Of a stretch of 23,143 bases of DNA, positions 20,533 to 23,143 are shown piece by piece. Each line of letters begins with the position of its first letter. Position 1 is the stretch's first letter. Where the stretch lies: positions 1 through 23,143 of IMG/VR virus record IMGVR_UViG_3300023119_000129; one strand, 5' to 3'. Source of the DNA: a virus. A program made the position numbers and the translations under genes. The notes under the pieces were generated by a model, which saw only the letters and a list, made by a program, of their open reading frames with translations, was not told the DNA's origin and did no database searches.

Positions 20533-21492
20533 TTATTTTACGTTGTCTCTCACTTGGGCAAGCATCTTCTCGTCAAGTGGTACTAGTCCTGCATCTCCAA
20601 GATAGCCCCAGTCTCCCATTGCTGCGTCAGATACATATTCGTTCATGAACTCCTGCATGCCGTGTATCACGCCAACGTGTTGTCCTTTGCCATAAAGGTA
20701 TAGTGGGCGAGCAATTGGATACTCGTATGATTGGATGGTGTCTAAGTTCAATTCTACACCATTTACCTTTGCTCCTTTGATTTTGTCTCCGTTCATATCT
20801 AGAAAGGAGAAACCAAAGATACCAAATAGATTTTCATCAGCCGCTAGTCGTTTTACAATAAGTGTATCGTTTTCGCCTGCTTCTTCTACTCTACCATCTT
20901 CTCTGAACAAGTCGCAGTTCTTCTTGTTTGCGGCTTTGATGTCAGCTGGGCATCCTTTACGCATCACCAACTCTACCCAAGCGTCTCTGGTGCCTGAGGT
21001 TGGAGGAGGTGCTAAAATAAAAATCTCTTGATGTGGGAAGCGAGCATCAATCTCGTCCCAGTAATTTGGCAGACTTCCTTTGGCTGCCATTGCTTGCCAT
21101 AGTTCTTGTACTGTTACATCAAACTGTGGTCCTGTTGTTTTATTAGCAAACGCAATACCGTCGTTGCCAACAATCATTTCAATAATATTAGTTACGCCAT
21201 TGCTTTTACATAATTCTACTTCTGATTGCTTTATATGTCTGCTTGCATTTGTGAAATCTGGATGTTTTGGTCCTAGTCCAGCGCAGAACAATTTCATTCC
21301 ACCACCAGTACCAGTAGATTCTACGATAGGTGTTTTGAATCCTTTTTGTCCGTGCTTCTCAGCTACAATAGTGGTAAAGGGATATACTGTTGATGATCCA
21401 ACAATCTTAATTTGATCTCGCGCCATAGCAGGAGTAGCAGCCAACATAGCTACAGCAAAGAATGCTCCTACCAATTTCATAAATCGATTCAT
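20533..21492 (-). CDS. pstS: Periplasmic phosphate-binding protein PstS
   Basis: The protein is the substrate-binding part of the high-affinity phosphate ABC transporter, exported by a signal peptide (MNRFMKLVGAFFAVAMLAATPAMA, cleavage after AMA). Phosphate-contacting loops are visible: IVGSSTVYPFTTIV near the N-terminus, VESTGTGGGMKLFCAGLG, GNDGIAFAN, and PTSGTRDAWVELVMRKG. At 319 aa it is near full family length. PstA, PstB and PstC are absent, so it would work with the host's own permease to raise phosphate uptake during infection, as proposed for marine phages. AGGAGACAC lies before the ATG. The upstream region has a -10 box, a 19-bp palindrome and a Pho-box-like direct repeat, but no good -35 box. 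Confidence 0.95.
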   Translation of the reverse strand: MNRFMKLVGAFFAVAMLAATPAMARDQIKIVGSSTVYPFTTIVAEKHGQKGFKTPIVESTGTGGGMKLFCAGLGPKHPDFTNASRHIKQSEVELCKSNGVTNIIEMIVGNDGIAFANKTTGPQFDVTVQELWQAMAAKGSLPNYWDEIDARFPHQEIFILAPPPTSGTRDAWVELVMRKGCPADIKAANKKNCDLFREDGRVEEAGENDTLIVKRLAADENLFGIFGFSFLDMNGDKIKGAKVNGVELNLDTIQSYEYPIARPLYLYGKGQHVGVIHGMQEFMNEYVSDAAMGDWGYLGDAGLVPLDEKMLAQVRDNVK

Positions 21493-21507
21493 ATATGTGT
21501 CTCCTAT

Positions 21508-21534
21508 ATTATATGATGATTACTTTGTAATCAT
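21508..21534 (-). promoter_or_regulatory. pstS promoter region: -10 box plus 19-bp palindrome
   Basis: TATAAT at 21508-21513 (minus strand) has no good -35 at the expected place. Instead a perfect palindrome, ATGATTAC-AAA-GTAATCAT (21516-21534), fills the spacer, as expected for a regulator-bound promoter. Confidence 0.55.
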
Positions 21535-21552
21535 AGTTACTTATTTTCCTAA

Positions 21553-21569
21553 TGTTAGGATTGTGTTAG
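21553..21569 (-). promoter_or_regulatory. Pho-box-like direct repeat upstream of pstS
   Basis: CTAACA occurs twice on the minus strand with an 11-nt period (21564-21569 and 21553-21558), the spacing of PhoB half-sites. Each copy differs from CTGTCA at two positions, and the repeat lies further upstream of the -10 than usual, so this is tentative. Confidence 0.3.
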
Positions 21570-21617
21570 AGTGAGTTTTCTAGATTTAACATAAAATATT
21601 TGGGTGCGTGAATTAAT

Positions 21618-21625
21618 GATAAATA
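21618..21625 (+). promoter_or_regulatory. T4-type late promoter box (plus strand)
   Basis: GATAAATA with the predicted start at about 21631, at a short hairpin. It is divergent from pstS and points towards the small plus-strand genes. Confidence 0.6.
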
Positions 21626-21628
21626 CAT

Positions 21629-21644
21629 TGTTACGATTGTAACA
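21629..21644 (+). promoter_or_regulatory. 5'-leader hairpin of plus-strand late transcript
   Basis: TGTTAC and GTAACA form a 6-bp stem with a GATT loop, starting at about the first nucleotide of the predicted late transcript and 30 nt before the ATG. Confidence 0.5.
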
Positions 21645-21673
21645 TACACATTTACACATAGAGGAGTAAAAAA

Positions 21674-21829
21674 ATGGTTCAATATTTTTTAAATGCATTC
21701 CGATCGACTCGGAATTCAGACTTGAAATCCTACTTCAAATCTGAATATGGAAATGATTGGAAATATGCCTATTCCCAGTATTTACATACTAAACAATTAC
21801 ATCCACAAGATGAAAAAGTTCGTTGGTAA
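21674..21829 (+). CDS. Small protein of unknown function (51 aa)
   Basis: The frame reads MVQYFLNAFRSTRNSDLKSY, then FKSEYGNDWKYAYSQYLHTK and QLHPQDEKVRW. It is Tyr/Lys-rich with no membrane segment or named motif. The ribosome-binding site GAGGAG lies 7 nt upstream, and a late box plus leader hairpin lie 30-55 nt upstream, so expression support is good. It overlaps the following small gene by 20 nt in another frame. No homologous family is recognised. Confidence 0.65.
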   Translation: MVQYFLNAFRSTRNSDLKSYFKSEYGNDWKYAYSQYLHTKQLHPQDEKVRW

Positions 21830-21908
21830 GTTATGGCGGAAGATAGAAGAAGTCCAAATGAAAAGGGCTGAACACCGTCTTCATGCTTTAGGCTATAAAA
21901 TTAAATAA
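21810..21908 (+). CDS. Small basic protein of unknown function (32 aa)
   Basis: The frame reads MKKFVGKLWRKIEEVQMKRA and then EHRLHALGYKIK, a single amphipathic, strongly basic helix. Very short proteins with a K-x-x-KRAE pattern occur, as I recall, in T4-like marine phages. It overlaps the end of the 51-aa gene by 20 nt, so translation is probably coupled; no separate Shine-Dalgarno is obvious. The stop codon TAA is part of the next late box. Function unknown. Confidence 0.55.
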   Translation: MKKFVGKLWRKIEEVQMKRAEHRLHALGYKIK

Positions 21909-21911
21909 ATA
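21904..21911 (+). promoter_or_regulatory. T4-type late promoter box (plus strand)
   Basis: AATAAATA overlaps the stop codon of the 32-aa gene, about 52 nt before the 98-aa gene start, and precedes a strong leader hairpin. Confidence 0.5.
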
Positions 21912-21913
21912 AG

Positions 21914-21935
21914 TGTGAGCCAATAATGGCTCACA
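21914..21935 (+). promoter_or_regulatory. 5'-leader hairpin before the 98-aa gene
   Basis: Perfect 8-bp stem TGTGAGCC/GGCTCACA with loop AATAAT, located at about the predicted start of the late transcript. No T-run follows, so it is more likely an mRNA-stabilising 5' hairpin than a terminator. Confidence 0.55.
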
Positions 21936-21962
21936 TTACTCACACACACGAAAGGAACTAAT

Positions 21963-22259
21963 ATGAAACCGAATGGATTTGCAACCCCAGAACAATTAAC
22001 CGATATGATGAAGAATATGATGCCTGAGTTTAGGACCGTAGCAAAAAATGGCTACGAAATCAGAACCGAAATATTGGGTCTCGCTAAGGACCAGGTCTGG
22101 GCGGACTATACTGCCAAGTTTGGAGCATGGGAAACTTCTGTAAAGAAGGAAGGCGATGAGATCGTCACTACAGTTCAAATGCCTGAAGTACCAGGTGTGG
22201 CGGCTGTTCTTGAGGCGGCGGAACGAATGTACTCCTTTGTTACTGGAAACAATAAATAA
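21963..22259 (+). CDS. Helical phage protein, phasin-like in pattern (98 aa)
   Basis: The protein starts MKPNGFATPEQLTDMMKNMM and contains VAKNGYEIRTEILGLAKDQVWADYTAKFGAWETSVKKEGDEIVTTVQMPEVPG, ending with a helix (AAVLEAAERMYSFVTGN). I recall similar proteins in T4-like marine phages with a KNGYEIRTEIL...AK motif; some are annotated as phasin-like, which I cannot confirm. It has no signal peptide or membrane segment. AAAGGAACTAAT precedes the ATG, with a late box and leader hairpin upstream. It is the last plus-strand gene and is followed by a long hairpin terminator shared with the convergent tail-fibre gene. Confidence 0.7.
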   Translation: MKPNGFATPEQLTDMMKNMMPEFRTVAKNGYEIRTEILGLAKDQVWADYTAKFGAWETSVKKEGDEIVTTVQMPEVPGVAAVLEAAERMYSFVTGNNK

Positions 22260-22314
22260 AACATAGGAGCAAATATATATTTGGGGCGTAGCCTCCTTAA
22301 GACAAACAAGCCAT

Positions 22315-22397
22315 AAAAAAAGCTGAACGGGAAGAAATCATTACTGCTGTTTATATACAGGTACAGTAAGCAAATTTCCGTTCAGCTTTCTTTTTTT
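22315..22397. terminator. Long multi-tier hairpin terminator between convergent genes
   Basis: A-rich left flank, then AGCTGAACGG (22321-22330) pairing with CCGTTCAGCT (22378-22387), extended by GAA/TTT with a G-U pair. Inside, TTACTG (22341-22346) pairs with CAGTAA (22364-22369) and CTGT (22347-22350) with ACAG (22357-22360). T-rich tracts follow on both strands, so it can stop the plus-strand 98-aa transcript and the minus-strand tail-fibre transcript. Confidence 0.82.
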
Positions 22398-22411
22398 AAA
22401 GCACTTTTATA

Positions 22412-23143
22412 TTAATAGACTCCGCCATCTATAACATTAGAAGGTGTAGGGACACCTGAAGCATCATATCGTAAATAGAAAGATGCATCGGGATCGACGG
22501 GTGCAGTAATCGTCTTAAGATCATTAGTGCCGTCACCATACAGTATAGAGTTAACAGGGACAGAAGCCAATCCTGTTCCGCCGAAAATAACATCCAATTG
22601 TTGTTGAACTTTAGTTGTCAAATCAATTGTGCCATTAGCAATATGCTGATTTAGAACTCCCAAGTCTTTGATATTGAGGAAGTCTGCTGTGATCTCAATT
22701 GTAGAGTCATCTACATTGACCCACATCTCATTACCATCTTTGCTAAGTCCTTCGCCAGCAATAATCATTCCAGCACCAGAGAACTGAACAAAAGTAAGTG
22801 GATCAGTACCTAATGTAGGAAGTCCATCGTGTGTAGCAACAAAGCCGTTGTTGTCTAATGTATTACCTCGTTCTACAAATACAAATACACCACCAGCAAC
22901 TTCGTTTCCACGATAAGCATTGCTAGCATTGTCAGCATCGCCTGAGCGTGTCAATGTCCAAGATGATCCATCAGCAGCAGTTACATCGTAAATACCGTTT
23001 TGGATTTGATTAGCTTGATCCTTGACAAGGATTCTCCAACCAACTTGAGCAACAACGCCATCAATAGTCAAAGCACCTGAGCCTGTCAATGTAGGTTCTG
23101 TATAAGTTCCTGTCAATGGTGCGGTAGTAGCTAACTGAACTGC
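22412..23143 (-). CDS. Tail fibre protein (partial, N-terminus beyond right edge)
   Basis: The frame is open through the right edge of the window (AVQLATTAPLTGTYTEPTLTG at the edge), so only the C-terminal about 243 residues are seen. The block GALTIDGVVAQVGWRILVKDQANQIQNGIYDV, followed by GSSWTLTRSGDADNA and VFVERGNTLDNNGFV, is the repeat domain common in phage tail fibres and structural proteins (pattern ATT.aL...G.GatLt.dG..v..GdRvLVKdQ). A later part (GGTGLASVPVNSILYGDGTN) is a typical fibre shaft/loop segment before the end DGGVY. It ends 15 nt before the shared terminator. It likely acts in host recognition; receptor unknown. Confidence 0.85.
   Translation of the reverse strand, partial: AVQLATTAPLTGTYTEPTLTGSGALTIDGVVAQVGWRILVKDQANQIQNGIYDVTAADGSSWTLTRSGDADNASNAYRGNEVAGGVFVFVERGNTLDNNGFVATHDGLPTLGTDPLTFVQFSGAGMIIAGEGLSKDGNEMWVNVDDSTIEITADFLNIKDLGVLNQHIANGTIDLTTKVQQQLDVIFGGTGLASVPVNSILYGDGTNDLKTITAPVDPDASFYLRYDASGVPTPSNVIDGGVY

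Noticed and set aside
19776-20648. Long plus-strand open frame (290 aa) opposite prs and the end of pstS
   Set aside because: It lies antisense to two well-identified genes, crosses the prs promoter, and its translation is Ser/Leu-rich with no domain. A shadow frame.
22282-22310. Short G/C-rich hairpin (GGGGC-GTA-GCCTC) after the 98-aa gene
   Set aside because: Only 5 bp with a G-U pair and no T-run; the strong terminator just downstream explains termination.
1-23143. Search for tRNA genes and CRISPR arrays
   Set aside because: Apart from the tmRNA I saw no tRNA cloverleaf and no regularly spaced repeats. A tRNAscan run would be needed to exclude degenerate tRNAs.

Overview
The window reads as a piece of a T4-like marine myovirus genome (low G+C, tightly packed genes, nearly all on the minus strand). 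Evidence for a phage: a right-handed beta-helix tail spike, a second tail fibre running off the right edge, a PAAR tail-tip protein, a SleB-type wall hydrolase, a peptidoglycan-binding protein, T4-type late promoters (TATAAATA-like boxes) before structural genes, and a class Ia ribonucleotide reductase cluster. Metabolic genes typical of marine phages are present: nrdA, nrdB, a glutaredoxin, a NifU/NfuA-type Fe-S scaffold, PRPP synthetase (prs) and the periplasmic phosphate-binding protein PstS. The host was not identified. A circularly permuted tmRNA fits an alphaproteobacterium (a SAR11-like host is my preferred guess), but marine picocyanobacteria also have permuted tmRNAs. No photosynthesis genes are seen.

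Layout, read in the direction of most transcription (right to left). A partial tail fibre (22412-23143) faces three small plus-strand genes (21674-22259) across an elaborate hairpin terminator. Next come pstS and prs, each with its own promoter. A late block follows (19492 to about 12709): an 87-aa protein, a pol-beta-type nucleotidyltransferase, a ligase-like nucleotidyltransferase, a 290-aa protein, an abundant-type 157-aa protein closed by a terminator, then a run of small conserved virion-module proteins. That run contains one gene interrupted by an in-frame TGA and one pair of genes joined across an A10 run in the -1 frame. Then come the Fe-S scaffold and a PD-(D/E)XK nuclease, the tail spike, a 142-aa protein, nrdA-nrdB-glutaredoxin, two small proteins and PAAR.

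Between PAAR and the next protein gene lie a 34-codon membrane microprotein and, at about 4681-4983, a complete circularly permuted two-piece tmRNA (ssrA). It has a 3' acceptor piece ending CCACCA, a 28-nt spacer, then a 5' piece with a 24-codon tag reading frame that ends LVAA before two stops. It is the most striking feature of the window. The left end holds two small unknown proteins, a large acidic peptidoglycan-binding protein, the SleB-like hydrolase, two small proteins under a strong early-type promoter, and the start of a DNA methyltransferase whose reading frame lacks the usual SAM-binding motif before its NPPY motif.

Two promoter classes stand out. Four near-perfect sigma70-type promoters (CTTGAC(A/T)-N16/17-TATAAT) precede the methyltransferase, the 45-aa/76-aa pair, the Fe-S scaffold and prs. 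T4-type late boxes precede structural genes, and three of these sit exactly 5 nt before the start codon, which predicts leaderless transcripts.
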